Shown piece by piece: positions 11,811 to 23,366 of a stretch of DNA of 64,000 bases; within the stretch, counting starts at the first letter, position 1, and the number at the start of each line of letters is the position of its first letter. Made by a program: the position numbers and the translations under genes. Source of the DNA: Microstegium vimineum. Lineage: Eukaryota; Streptophyta; Magnoliopsida; Poales; Poaceae. Under the pieces are notes generated by a model, which had not been told where the DNA came from, ran no database searches, and worked only from the letters and a program-made list of their open reading frames with translations. The stretch is from positions 12,475,765 through 12,539,764 of the forward strand of contig CM039133.1 in the NCBI GenBank assembly GCA_022036555.1, in the 5' to 3' direction.

Positions 11811-12189
11811 GGCGGGCGCCCGGCAGCTGCAGCGGAAGAGCAGATGGATCGATCTCTTGCTGATATCGATGGTACGTGGAACTGGAAGAGAAGAAGATGG
11901 GCACTAGAATTGGAGGATGGTTTGGCCTCGCGCTCTGCTCTGTTGGATCGATATGTACTAACAAGTAGTATGTGTATTTATGTTTGTCTCTCGCGATGGA
12001 CGCGTGCAGAACATGGCAACATGTTAGGTGAAGTTCACGGAATTGTTTAGTTTTCGTTACGGCAAGACTCATCTTCTCCAAGTTGGGGACTGGCATATGC
12101 AACACAGCGTGCACACAAACTGCCAAGCCGACAATCTCGTACGTTTTTTCTGATCTGGGTTTGCTTCGATATAAATAAATGAATATATT
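11811..12189 (-). promoter_or_regulatory. Upstream region of the NPC gene
   Basis: Sequence between the NPC start codon and a CACTA MITE. A weak TATA-like CATAAATA lies on the minus strand near 11976-11983, about 165 bases before the ATG. I see no better core promoter, so the start site is not fixed. Confidence 0.3.
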
Positions 12190-12502
12190 CACTACTATAG
12201 AACCGGTTTTTAACCCCGGTCTATAAGGGCCTTTAGCCCCGGTTTATGAATCGGGACTAAAGATTCGGGACTAAATGTCCCACCTTTAGTCTCGGTTCAG
12301 AGATCCGGGACTAAAGCCTGACCTTTAGCCCTGGTTGGTAATACCAACCGGGACTAAAGGGTGCGTCAGAGGGGTGCCAGGAGTGCCACGTCGAAGCACC
12401 CTTTAGTCCTGGTTGGTGTTACCAACTTTAGTCCCGGATATATTTTTTGCCGCGACTAAAACCGATTTTGAAAATCGACGAAAGATATGTTGTGTAGTAG
12501 TG
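12190..12502. mobile_element. CACTA-type MITE, TSD ATT
   Basis: 313-bp element with ends CACTACTATAGAACC and, read inward from the right, CACTACTACACAACA. It is flanked by a 3-bp duplication ATT (12187-12189 and 12503-12505). Inside are mirrored copies of a TTTAGTCC(C/T)GGTTGGT motif and its complement, a pattern found in many grass CACTA derivatives. It lies about 380 bp upstream of the NPC start codon. The same motif returns at the end of the larger CACTA relic (43090-43326). Confidence 0.88.
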
Positions 12503-12785
12503 ATTGTTGATTGTGTGCCGTCATTTGGTTACATTGTCCGCGTGTTGCCGTTTAGTCGTCTCTACTCCCTCGTCCCAGTAAATAGACATTTTCATATTTC
12601 AACGAGTCAGTAAGTCTCAAAACTTGAACAAATGTATTACTACAATAATATACTATTATTTATGATATCAAATTATTATTATTAAATTAATCACTTCATA
12701 TATTTTTATATACAGTAAAACTTATTTAGAGATATAAATATTATACTATTTGTTATAATTAAAATTAATTGACCTCGAAATATAA

Positions 12786-13290
12786 GAGCATCTCCAAGAG
12801 ACTAGCTAAATCGTTCTCTAAAGTTAAATTTAGTTATTGTTAGGCAAAATAGTCATCTTAGTCCTCCAACTATTGTTGGAGGCTCACTTTGGTCCTCCAA
12901 CTTTCAAAACGTCCAGTTTAGTCCCTAAACTATTCATCTACGACTCGATCTGGTCCATCCCCATCAAATAGTCGTCACGTGTCCAGGCCTGAATGACAAA
13001 AGACATTATTACCCTTGTCATCCTTTAGAAAGTTGCACAATCTTCACAACGTCATCTTAACAATACAAATTCTAGTGTTCACATAAATTAGCACCAATAC
13101 CTCTTGTCTGATGCTCAAGTTTTTAACAATACAAATTCATTTATGTGAACACTACAATTTATATTGTTAATTTTTTTTTCTCGAATACGCAGGAGAACTG
13201 AGTATCATTATATTAAGAAGAAAAAAGGAAGGGCTAGAGCCCTGTACATCCCTCCCCCCCCCCCCCCACACACACTTTTTTACATTATAT

Positions 13291-13340
<50 letters not shown>

Positions 13341-14169
13341 CTTTGTGAAGTGCTTGACCCAAGACCAGTAACTAGAGAACTCACGCACTGGCTGGCTATA
13401 GAGCAAAGAGATGGCTTCCCCGAGCTCCAGCCATACTCCAAAGGTGAAGTTCACCTCTTACTAAAATCAGGACCTCATTTAGATTCGGCTGGATCCCATA
13501 AAAAACACAACGGTTCCGGTGATTCCAAATGGACCAAGCCTCTAGAATGATGATAGAGTTGAGACCCTTTCTAATTGGACCATCAATTCGATTTGGACAA
13601 GAAGTATTGGCGCTTCAATTTATTTTTGGAAATCATACATATTAAATTTGTTTATGAACATCACAAACATGACAGGCCTGAGGTCCCTGCGCTACCGGTG
13701 GCGAAATCAGGAACGGTGGGAAAACAGAGACATGACGCCGTGAAGATTGTGCAACTTTCTAAAGGATGGCAAGGGTAGTAATGTCTTTTGTCATTCAGAC
13801 CTGGACACATGACGACTATTTGATGGGGATGGACCAGATCGAGTCGTAGATGAATAGTTTAGGGACTAAACTGGACGTTTTGAAAGTTGGAGGACCAAAG
13901 TGAGCCTCCGGCAATAGTTGGAGGACCAAGATGGCTATTTCGCCTTATTGTCAAACAAAAAACATATTCAACAAACTCTATATATGACTTTTTAAATTTA
14001 GTGATTTTCCATCCCACCTCATTCGCTCTCTACTTATAGTCTATCTCACTAGCTATCCATCTTTTGGTTTTACAAAGTTTGTTGGAGTACTCTAATATGA
14101 TTTATGTTTTAGAGTAACAAAATCAAAAAATTTAGCTAAACTTTTTTGGTTAATCTCTTGGAAATGCTC
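12786..14169. mobile_element. Tourist/PIF-like MITE containing a MULE
   Basis: The ends GAGCATCTCCAAGAGA (left) and GAGCATTTCCAAGAGA (right, read inward) form a terminal inverted repeat. They are flanked by the 3-bp duplication TAA (12783-12785 and 14170-14172) typical of PIF/Harbinger-derived MITEs. Without the inner MULE it would be about 270 bp. Confidence 0.7.
12843..13944. mobile_element. Non-autonomous MULE with about 200-bp TIRs
   Basis: Left TIR starts GGCAAAATAGTCATCTTAG; the right TIR read inward starts GGCGAAATAGCCATCTTGG. The match continues for about 200 bp on each side (to about 13050 and from about 13735). A 9-bp duplication, TTATTGTTA (12834-12842) and TTATTGTCA (13945-13953), one mismatch, fits Mutator-like elements. 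The interior has a C-run and (TA)n tract (13250-13336), a small inner palindrome (13060-13165) and a region I do not recognise (13340-13730). Confidence 0.82.
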
Positions 14170-14205
14170 TAAGACATACACTTATTTTGAAACAAAGTTA
14201 TGCTC

Positions 14206-16029
14206 TGTTTGGATACAAAGTACTTTTAGAGTTTACGAAAAATATCATGATTTTGTGAGATACTTTATTTTAGGTGCCGAGATGTTTGGATGTAACAAAT
14301 TTTATGGTTCTAAATGCTATGGTATTCCTGAAACTGTAATCTTTTGGAGTTTTAAAAACTCCACTCTTTTTTCTAAGCTATAGTTTTGCATACCAATGGT
14401 TCTAAAATCACAGCTTATCGATACTATGGCCGTAGACCCGTAGTATACCTAAGCACGCTTAGTTCTTGCGGGCATCATCAGCATGTGTACATCAATTGGT
14501 GCCAAGTACCTAGGAGAAACCATGGGAGAGAAAATGTTAGTACCGACCCGTGACATCAAAGGATGTAAAGCATGGGTGCCAAACGTAACGTATGCATGAC
14601 AACCACCTGCTAAGATTTACCATTGATGCTAAGACATTTTTTTTAGTGTGCTATGAGTACAGATACATATGCAGATTTTTTTTTTTGCAGGGAGGCCAAA
14701 TGGTACATATACAGAATTGATTGAATATAAAGCAGTAGTACTTGGCAACTTCCAAATGATTGATCCTCCAATTGAGGCTCTGAAGCCATACTTGAGCATA
14801 TAGACCTCCCAATGGGACGAGGCAAGAGACACGAGGCACGAGGCACGAGGCACGCTACTCTATTCGGCAGGTCTTATTGCGTTGTAGTTAATTTGTTGTT
14901 GGAGAAAAAACATTGTTGGATGACTAAAAAGTAATGTCGTTAATTCTAACTGATAAGCTCAAACGAACGGTGCCATTAAAGCCCGGCCTAGCCACTAGCT
15001 ATTGTGCCCTTGTTGGCACGGCCCATAGACTAATGTCGTATCTGCCATAAAGCCAGGCCTAGCCACTAGCTATTGTACCCGTGTTGGCAGCACGGCCCAT
15101 AGACTAATGTTGTATCTCTGGCCTTGAGGTTTAGCATGTATATATGCACGATGCATTTAATAAGTTAGTCTATTAAGGGCTTGCTCTATAGAAGGCTTTA
15201 AAAAAGGGCTTGCTCTATAGAAACCCTAGCTATTATTGGTTGGCAGACTGTCTTCCCAAAGCAACTTTCAGAAAGAAATTTGAGCCTGTGGAAATTTTTG
15301 GTTGTAATAACAATAAATTTAGTTCAATAACAATGAATCTTTTAGTAGCTAGTGATTCTATGTTGATTCTACAAAAAATGATTCTCTAAAAAAACTAGGA
15401 GGTTGAGAGGTGAAAAAAAAGTAGTTTTCTCTTGATTCACCGTATGCACAAAGTTTATCGCAGAGAATCATAGAAAAATAATATTTTTAGTGAGCTCTAG
15501 CAAATAAACCGTATTTTTTCTCTAGCCGCTATTTCACTACACCCTTCTAATTCAACTCCAGCCCTCCAAATACACGTCACACATATGCTCCTCAATCATC
15601 CTCGTGGCCATCCAAGTGCCCATGAGGCTATCGAGCACCACTCCCCTGTCCCCTCCCACCCTCCTTTGAGCTATGCTCCCTACTACCCCCGAGGTTGCCA
15701 AGCCACCGAACGTCGCTCCCCTGCTAGTCTCCTCTGGGCCCTTGCTTCCTCGACAGTCGTGACAAGTTTAGTAAGAGCATGGTTAATGGTTGAGCCAAGT
15801 ATTTGGCTATAAGTCAAGTACCTGCCCTAATCTGGCCGTAGGAATCCTTACAGCCCATCTCTCAGCCTACTTATACAATGGTTTCATTTTCCCAATCAAT
15901 ACATGACCCACTTGTCTATCTCACAACATTTTTTGGTTATTGTGCCCAAGTTAGCTGTAATCTTACAGTCCACTTCTCATATCTCTCATTCTCTCTCTCC
16001 TCCACCTTAGCATTTAGCCTTCTTACAGG
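14206..16029. other. Intergenic stretch with small repeats
   Basis: No gene is supported. At 14820-14855 there are about three copies of a 10-bp unit (ACGAGGCACG). The proline-rich frame at 15585-15812 has no recognisable homology. From about 15774 the sequence GAGCATGGTTAATGG looks like the end of another MITE whose mate I cannot find. Confidence 0.4.
14977..15118. repeat. Tandem duplication, 2 x about 71 bp
   Basis: The two copies begin TAAAGCCCGGCCTAGCC (14977) and TAAAGCCAGGCCTAGCC (about 15048). Both run through CACGGCCCATAGACTAATG. They differ by a few substitutions and a 3-bp insertion. Confidence 0.85.
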
Positions 16030-16310
16030 CAGTGGCGGAGCCAGAGACAAGCTACAGAGAGGACTAATTAATAGAAGGCTAAAAGTCTTAGTAGTTATAC
16101 ACAAATGAATCTGAGTCTCCTAGTCGCTACAACCGCATGCAACAACTGGCTGGAGAGCAATCCATGCTAGGATTTGCTAGGCAGCCTAGGCTAAGAGCTT
16201 TCACATCGTTGGCCTAATGGCCTGGCAGAGCTCTTTGAAGACCTGCTCCTAGAGGTTCTGGGCTGCGCCCCGGGCTACAGCCCCCTAGCCCGGGCGTAGA
16301 TCCGCCACTG
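16030..16310. mobile_element. hAT-type MITE, family 1, copy 1
   Basis: The ends CAGTGGCGGAGCCAG and, read inward, CAGTGGCGGATCTACG are inverted repeats. Flanks are CTTACAGG (16022-16029) and CTTACAGC (16311-16318), an 8-bp duplication with one mismatch. The same family occurs at 34488-34729 and 57285-57538. Confidence 0.82.
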
Positions 16311-17329
16311 CTTACAGCCCACTATAATAGTTGCTAAGTGAGCAGGAGATACGCTAGCGTGCCGCTCGAGCATGTGGTGAGGCGCAACTAGCACATTCCG
16401 GCAAGCCCCCGTTGAGTTCCTCGGGACGGTACGCCTCCCTCTCTAATTTGTGTGGATTTGTGCTCTCTAATCTGCGTGACGTGCGAATATGTACTTGTAA
16501 TTGATCTATGAACGTGAAGTGGATCTGTGATTTTTGCTGTTTTTTGTTATGACCTTGTTTCTGTGACTTGGTACTCATCACTCCAAAGGATAGGACGGTG
16601 AAACTGATTTTGCCTCCCCTTGTCCTAACTAGACTATCCAACAGTGAAATGGTGGTACAACAACAGTAAAGATCCACAGTTTTACTAGCATTCTCGAGTA
16701 GCTAGAGAAGGGAGGGTTTTATCCAAATTGGAGATGGCCAATTTAGCCAAGGATAAACAACAGGTGAGACATCAACAAGTCTTGACATGCTTTGGTCTGC
16801 CATGTTCCAAATGCCAACTTCTCGGGGATTATACTTCAACATATTGACATAATCTAGGAAATCGTCGGTAACATAAGCACAATCAGGCTTTAAACCCGGG
16901 AAATCCTTAACAGGAAGGCACATTGAGCCATTGAACCCAAGAAACAATGCCCGGTCCGAGTCCGGCAAGCTCTTGATCATATCCAGCCTCTGGCCATGGA
17001 AGTCAACCTTGTAGAGCTTCACGTCGGTCGTGACCAACTCGTAGCACATGTCGTGGTCGTAGTCATCCACATAGTCCGGTGGAAGGACCACCGGCGTTAG
17101 CAAGTCGACATACTCCCTCTCCCTCCAGACTTGCAACATGTCACCTGCCGGTGTTTGGACGAGGTAGATGGTTTGGCCGGCCGATGCGAATAACATGCCG
17201 GAGCTGCCGGAGCGGACCTTGCTGTCGATCATCGTTCTGGACAAGCCGGGGAGGACCTTGGTGTCCACCGGAGTAGGACCGTGGAGGTCCAAGCTACACA
17301 TGGAGACATCCTGTCCAAGCACATAGAAC

Positions 17330-18070
17330 TGTCGAAATATATGACAATTTTCAGATTAATACCAGAATATAAATCATGATAGATTGATTAACTAGAATAA
17401 ACATGTACTGCATACTAACATGATTAAACCACATATCACATAGCATGTTCAAATTAACTAGCATAGACATGGCTCGTCTTCTAGATAGACTGGACAGTAT
17501 GAACGAGGTTTATACCTGCTAATTGTAGGAGTAGTAGATTGCGGTGAAGATGGCGAAGATGCAGGTGTCGATGGAGCGACGTTCAGGTTGTTGAAGACGA
17601 TGTCGATTTCGTCGATGTCGATCAACGGCGACGGAAGACTTCGGTTCAACTGGCGACGAATACGCCGGGACGTAGCGTCGCCTGACTTGGACGAAAGACG
17701 ACCCGTCGTAAAGATTGGGAGCAGTCGCGCGAAGAGCGCTTCCCAAAAACCTTATTCGCCTTCTCCCGCTGCAGGATCACGAAGACGAGGGTTCCGGAGA
17801 CCTGCTCGCCCGGTCGCCGGTGCACGCCGACGATCGGACTGGAGTAGCTACGGTGGCGCAACAGCGGGAAGAGGTAGAAACTCTAGCTCTTATAATTTTT
17901 ATGATATATTAGTCTAGTTATATAGTCCGGTCCAACCAATACCTCCACTTCCACAAGCAAGGTGGTACTAAATAGTTCTCACATCCCCTCTTGCTTTCAT
18001 GCATGGGCCTTTGAGATTTATTAGGAATTTCTAAATTTGTTATTGGGCCAAGCCCATATAAATTCCAACA
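17330..18070 (-). repeat. Copia 3' LTR
   Basis: 741 bp, TG...CA bounded. On the plus strand it starts TGTCGAAATATATGACAA and ends AAATTCCAACA. Homologous to 22616-23366. Confidence 0.92.
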
Positions 18071-18639
18071 ATCCCCCACGAGATCTCAAATACTCATTTA
18101 GAGATTTGTCTATTCTCGCTCCTGTTTGATATACCAGTGTTTCGGTAGAGACTGTGAAGTTGAACTTCCGCCTAGAACCCCAAGTTACACTCATCCACAA
18201 CTTGAACAATGGACTACGCCTTGAATTGCAAGTTTTGTGCGAATGAGCTTTACCCAAAGCCAAACTAGTACCTGACCACCAATAGCCTTACTCCGTGAGT
18301 TGAGCATATACGTCGTATTCTGTGGTCTCTTAATGAGTTTACTAGAGACTACCCAAGTCTCATAGACTGCGACGTTTTAACAGTCGAACTCATATAGGTA
18401 TGTTCTTTCAAGAATGCGCTGTAGGGCAGCATCTTCGCTAATGAAAGTCAATAAAACATATTAAGGCATTTAGTCAACCTACCATACAGTGTCTCATTGC
18501 TTTTGAGAGTATTTGCATCTTCACTTAAAGAGAGTTTATAGTTATACTCTCCTCAGTTTATCAATAGCTTGTTCTTCCCAGATCCTTAGTCACGGGATCT
18601 CCGATCAAAAAGGTTGGGTTACTACTACTACAAACTCAC

Positions 18640-21600
18640 ATAGGTCTCATACCCATCTCCCTTGATGCAATTTCTATCACATTCCGTGATAGCCCTTTAG
18701 TAAAGGGATCTGCCAAGTTTTTGTCGGTTTGGACATAAGCCACAGTTACTATTCCAGAATTTCTCAGTTTCCTGACAGACTTCAAACGTCTTTTAACGTG
18801 TCTTGTTCACTTCGCATTATCCTTTGCACTATTCACTTTAGTGATCACTGTTTGATTATCACAGTTCATAAGGATAGCCGGTATTGGTTTTTCAACCACC
18901 GGCAGGTCACACAAGAGCTCACGCAACCATTCTGCCTCTGCAGATGTTGTATCTAAAGCAGTAAGTTTTGCTTCCATGGTTGACTTAGTCAAAATAGTCT
19001 ATTTACAAGACCTCCATGACACTGCGCCACCTCCAAGAGTAAAAACATACCCACTAGTGGCATAGATTTGATCAATATCAGAAATCCAGTTCGCATCACT
19101 ATATCCCTCTAGCACAGCTGGGTGCCCATAATAGTGAATCCCAAAACTCATTGTACCTTTAAGATAGCGCAAGACCCTTACAAGTGCATTCCAATGATTA
19201 TCACCCGGGTTGGACATGTACCTACTCAATTTGCACACAGCAAAAGAGATATTTGGTCTGGTTGCGCTAGCTAGATACATGAGTGAACCGACAATTTGAG
19301 AATATCTCAACTGATCTTTAGCACTCTTTTTGTTCTTTCTTAGTGTCACACTAGGATCATAAGGTGTTGGAGAAGGCTTGCTATCCATAAAGCCAAATCG
19401 GCTTAAAAGCTTCTCAACATAGTGTGATTGCGACAAAGTAAACCCACTCTCTTCCTTAATCAGCTTGATGTTTAGAATTACATCAGCTTCTCCTAGATCT
19501 TTCATGTCAAAACTCTTTGACAGAAAAGACTTGACTTCATTTATGACATCAATATTTGTTCCAAAGATTAAAATATCATCAACATATAAGCATAGAATAA
19601 CAGATTGGCCCCCACCATGTCGATAGTACACACACCTATCAGCCTCATTAACAGCAAAGCCCGCACTAATTAAAGTAGTGTCAAACTTCTCATGCCATTG
19701 TTTAGGTGCTTGTTTCAAGTCATACAATGATTTTAATAACTTACACATCTTTTGCTCTTCACCTTTTACTACAATGATTTCAATAACTTACACACCTTTT
19801 GCTCTTCACCTTTTACTACAAACCCATCAGGCCGATCCATATAAATCTTCTCATTCAACTCTCCATTAAGAAAAGTTGTTTTCATGTCCATTTGATGAAC
19901 GAGAAGACCATATGAGGTAGCCAGGGAAAGTAGAACTCGAATTGTGGTCATTCTAGCAACAGGTGAATAAGTATCAAAGAAATCCTCGCCTTCCTTCTGG
20001 GTATAACCCTTAGCCACAAGTCGAGCCTTGTACTTATCAATAGTACCATCAGGTCTCAACTTCTTCTTGAACACCCACTTACAACCAATGGGTTTAGAAC
20101 CAAATGACAACTCAGATAACTCCCAAGTTCCATTAGAAAGAATTGAGTCTATCTCGCTACGGACAGCTTCTTTCCAATCATCTGCATCTGGTGATGCATA
20201 TGCTTCTATGATAGAAGTGGGAGTATCGTCCACAAGGTACACAATGAAATCATCACTAAAAGATTTTGCAATCCTTTGTCTCTTGTTCCTCACAAGAACT
20301 TCATTGTCATCTTCCTCTAAGACTTCTTCAAGTGGTTGTTCAAAAGACTCAACAGGATGCTTAGTAGGTATAGTAAAATCAGGAGCTAATTCAGTAGAAA
20401 ATTTAGCATTGCTATGCATATCTTTCATAGGAAATATATTCTCAAAAAATATAGCATCACGAGATTCAAAGATTGTATCTACATGCATATCAGGAACTTC
20501 AGATTTTACTACTAAAAATATATAAGCAATGTTATGGTGAGCATATCCTAGAAAGACACAGTCCACAGTCTTCGGCCCAAGCTTACGCTTCTTAGAAATT
20601 GGAACATTGACTTTCGCCAAACATCCCCACGTGCACAAGTATGAAAGTGATGGTTTCCTACCAACACATATCTCATATGGAGTTGTTTCTTTATTTCTGT
20701 TTGGAATTCTATTCAGGACATGACTCGCAGTCAATAAAGCTTCCCCCCACCATGCCTTAGATAGTCCAGCAGTGTCTAACATGACGTTCACCAAGTCAGT
20801 CAACGTGCGGTTTTTCCTCTCGGCAATCCCGTTTGATTCGGGTGAATAGGGAGCTGTCCTCTCATGAATAATGTCATGTTCCGCACAGAACTCATCAAAT
20901 AGTATAGAAAAATATTCACCACCACGATCAGACCATAGATGTTTAATCTTTCTCTCTAACTGATTTTCAACTTCAGCCTTATAGATTTTAAAGTAGTCTA
21001 GCAATTCATCTTTAGTTTTTAGCAAGTAAACATAGCAAAATCTAGTTGCATCATCAATTAAAGTCATGAAATATTTCTTTCCACCTTTTGTCAACACACC
21101 ATTCATCTCGCAAAGATGCGAATGTATGAGTTCAAGAGGCGCCAAGTTTCTCTCCTCCCCTGCCTTATGAGGCTTTCGAGGTTGTTTTGATTGCACACAA
21201 CTATAACACTTAGAACCTTTGGCAATAGTGAAATCTGGAATTAAACTCAAGCTAGATAAACGCGACATCAAGCTAAAATTCACATGACATAAACGAGAAT
21301 GCCAAACACTTGAATTATCATTAATGGTGCCACAAATATGATTAACTGACTTATTACTAAAATCTGCCAAAGATAAGCGGAACAAGCCTCCGCATTCATA
21401 GCCTTTACCAATAAATTTCCCATGCTTGGACATAACTACTTTATTGGACTCTAATACTACTTTAAACCCATCTCTCAAAAAAAAGGATACGCTAACAAGG
21501 TTTTTGCGAATAGTAGGGACATGTTGCACGTTCTTCAATTGCACGATCTTCCCCGAAGTAAACTTCAGATCTACCGTGCCAACACCACGAACAGAAGCAT

Positions 21601-22579
21601 GTGACCCATTCCCCATTAGGACGGAGGAACCTTGGAGCCCCTAGTAAGAAGAAAACAAAGAGATATCAGCACACACGTGAATATTAGCACTTGTATCAAC
21701 CCACCAACTTGGTGATTGAAAAATTGATAGTACAGTAGGGAAATTACCATACCTGTCATCAGTTTTGCTAGTAGTCACGAGGTTGACCTTCTTTTTCTCT
21801 TTTCGGTCCGCTCGTTCTGGACAGTCTTTAGCAAAATGACCAAGCTCTCCACGGTGAAGCAAGACATCTCAGCTTTGTCTTTCTTCTTCTTCTTGAAGGG
21901 AGTAGTTGATTTGGCATTGAAAAGCTTAACCTTTACTTTGTTCTTGCAATGGTTTCTCTGGACAAAGTGGGCACTAGCTATATCCTCGTTCCCCTTCTCA
22001 GTGTTATCTTTAGCCCGAGCCCTCTCTTCAACAGCAAAAGATGCTATCAGGTTTTCAACTGATATTTTCTGTCTCTTGTGTTTAAGACTTGTGGCGAAGT
22101 TCCTCCATGAAGAAGGCAACTTTGCAATAATGCAACCAGCCACAAATTCATCGGGTATAACACACTTAAGGAGCTCAAGTTCCTTTTCCATGCGCTGCAC
22201 CTCATGAGCTTGCTCGACTATAGATTTGTTTCCAACCATCTTATAGTCATGGAAGTTCTCCATGAGATATAGCTCTTTGTCTGCATCCGAAGCTCCATAG
22301 GTAGAGTTCAGATAGTTCCACAGAGACTGTGCATCTGCATAGTGCATGAGGGCATCATAGATATGATTCGACACCACAATACGCACAGCTCCCATAAAGA
22401 TCTTATTAGCTTCCTGGTATTTTCGCTGATGTTCATCAGAGATATTACCCTTGGGCAAGCCATCTTTGACCCCAGAAAACTTTCATGACAGTAAGCCAAT
22501 CTGTGACCCTGACGGACCACCTCTTAAAGTTTGCACTAGTAAACTTTTCTGGCTTCAACGCGTCAACAAAACTAGCCAT
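18640..22579 (-). pseudogene. Copia gag-pol polyprotein, decayed
   Basis: Gag starts at 22579 (MASFVDALKPEKF) and shifts frame near 22470. The zinc knuckle near 21860 is frameshifted and has lost a Cys (reads LHRGELGHFAKDC). The protease active site is changed (WWVDTSAN instead of DTG). Integrase keeps its HHCC region (WHSRLCH...CYSC), but its first catalytic Asp is His (IHSHLCEMNG). The second Asp (WSDRGGEY) and the E-bearing GIAERKN motif remain. Reverse transcriptase is largely open and keeps YVDD (LCLYVDDILIF). It is broken by a 47-bp tandem duplication at 19724-19817. RNase H (TKSTMEAKLTAL) follows with further stops. The element can no longer encode a working polyprotein. Confidence 0.92.
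19724..19817. repeat. 47-bp tandem duplication in the RT domain
   Basis: Copies 19724-19770 and 19771-19817 both start ACAATGATTT and end CACCTTTTACT. They repeat codons of the motif VCKLLKS. Because 47 is not a multiple of three the reading frame is broken, which is why two long frames overlap here. Confidence 0.9.
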
Positions 22580-22615
22580 AGATAATTCTGGAAATCTACA
22601 ATAAGGTTTTTGGAT

Positions 22616-23366
22616 TGTTGAAATATATGACAATTTCCAGATTAATACCAGAATATAAATCATGACAGATTGATTAACTAGAATAAGCATGTACTGCATA
22701 CTAACATGATTAAACCACATATCACATAGCATGTTCAAATTAACTAGCATAGACATGGCTCGTCTTCTAGATAGATTGGACAGTATGAACGACAAGATTA
22801 GATTACGAGGTTTATACCTGCTAATTGTAGGAGTAGTAGATTGCGGTGAAGATGGCGAAGATGCAGGTGTCGATGGAGCGACGTTCAGGTTGTTGAAGAT
22901 GATGTCGATTTCGTCGATGTCGATCAGCGGCGACGGAAGACTTCGGTTCAACTGACGACGAATACGTCAGGACGTAGCGCCGCCTAACTTGGACGGAAGA
23001 CGACCCGTCGTAAAGATTGGGAGCAGTTGTGCGAAGAGCGCTTCCCAAAAACCTTATTCGCCTTCTCCCGCTGCAAGATCACGAAGACGAGGGTTTCGGA
23101 GACCTGCTCGCCCGGTCGCCGGTGCACGCCGATGATCGGACTGGAATAGCTACGGTGGCGCAACAGCGAGAAGAGGTAGAAACTCTAGCTCTTATAATTT
23201 TTATGATATATTGGCGTGACCGATAGTCTAGTTATATAGTCCGGTCCAACCAATACCTTCACTTCTTCAAGCAAGGTCACATCTCCTCTTGATTTCATGA
23301 ATGAGCCTTTGAGATTTATTAGGAATTTCTAAATTTATTATTGGGCAGCCCATATAAATTCCAACC
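22616..23366 (-). repeat. Copia 5' LTR
   Basis: 751 bp, starting TGTTGAAATATATGACAA on the plus strand and ending ATTCCAACC, where the last A of the usual CA is C. It abuts the AGAAC duplication at 23367. Confidence 0.9.

Larger units (their letters stand above)
12565..14205. mobile_element. Probable outer Stowaway MITE, split by insertions
   Basis: The left end TACTCCCTCGTCCCAGTAAA is a Stowaway terminus. The right end near 14180-14205 (CTTATTTTGAAACAAAG) is its decayed mirror. The body is AT-rich as in this class. The 1.4-kb block 12786-14169 sits inside it. The right border is approximate. Confidence 0.45.
17330..23366 (-). mobile_element. Ty1/Copia LTR retrotransposon, TSD AGAAC
   Basis: 6.04-kb element in the same orientation as the gene it disrupts. 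The LTRs are 17330-18070 (3' LTR) and 22616-23366 (5' LTR). A 5-bp duplication AGAAC lies at 17325-17329 and 23367-23371. The polypurine tract before the 3' LTR reads GTGGGGGAT on the minus strand (about 18071-18079). The 5' LTR is only about 36 bases from the gag ATG (22579), so the usual primer-binding leader seems missing or altered. The LTRs differ by several substitutions and indels, including a roughly 16-bp segment at 22793-22808 absent from the other LTR. The element is not a fresh insertion. Confidence 0.93.

Noticed and set aside
13250..13336. C-run and TA-run near 13.3 kb as a regulatory site
   Set aside because: Simple repeat inside a non-autonomous MULE; nothing supports a function.
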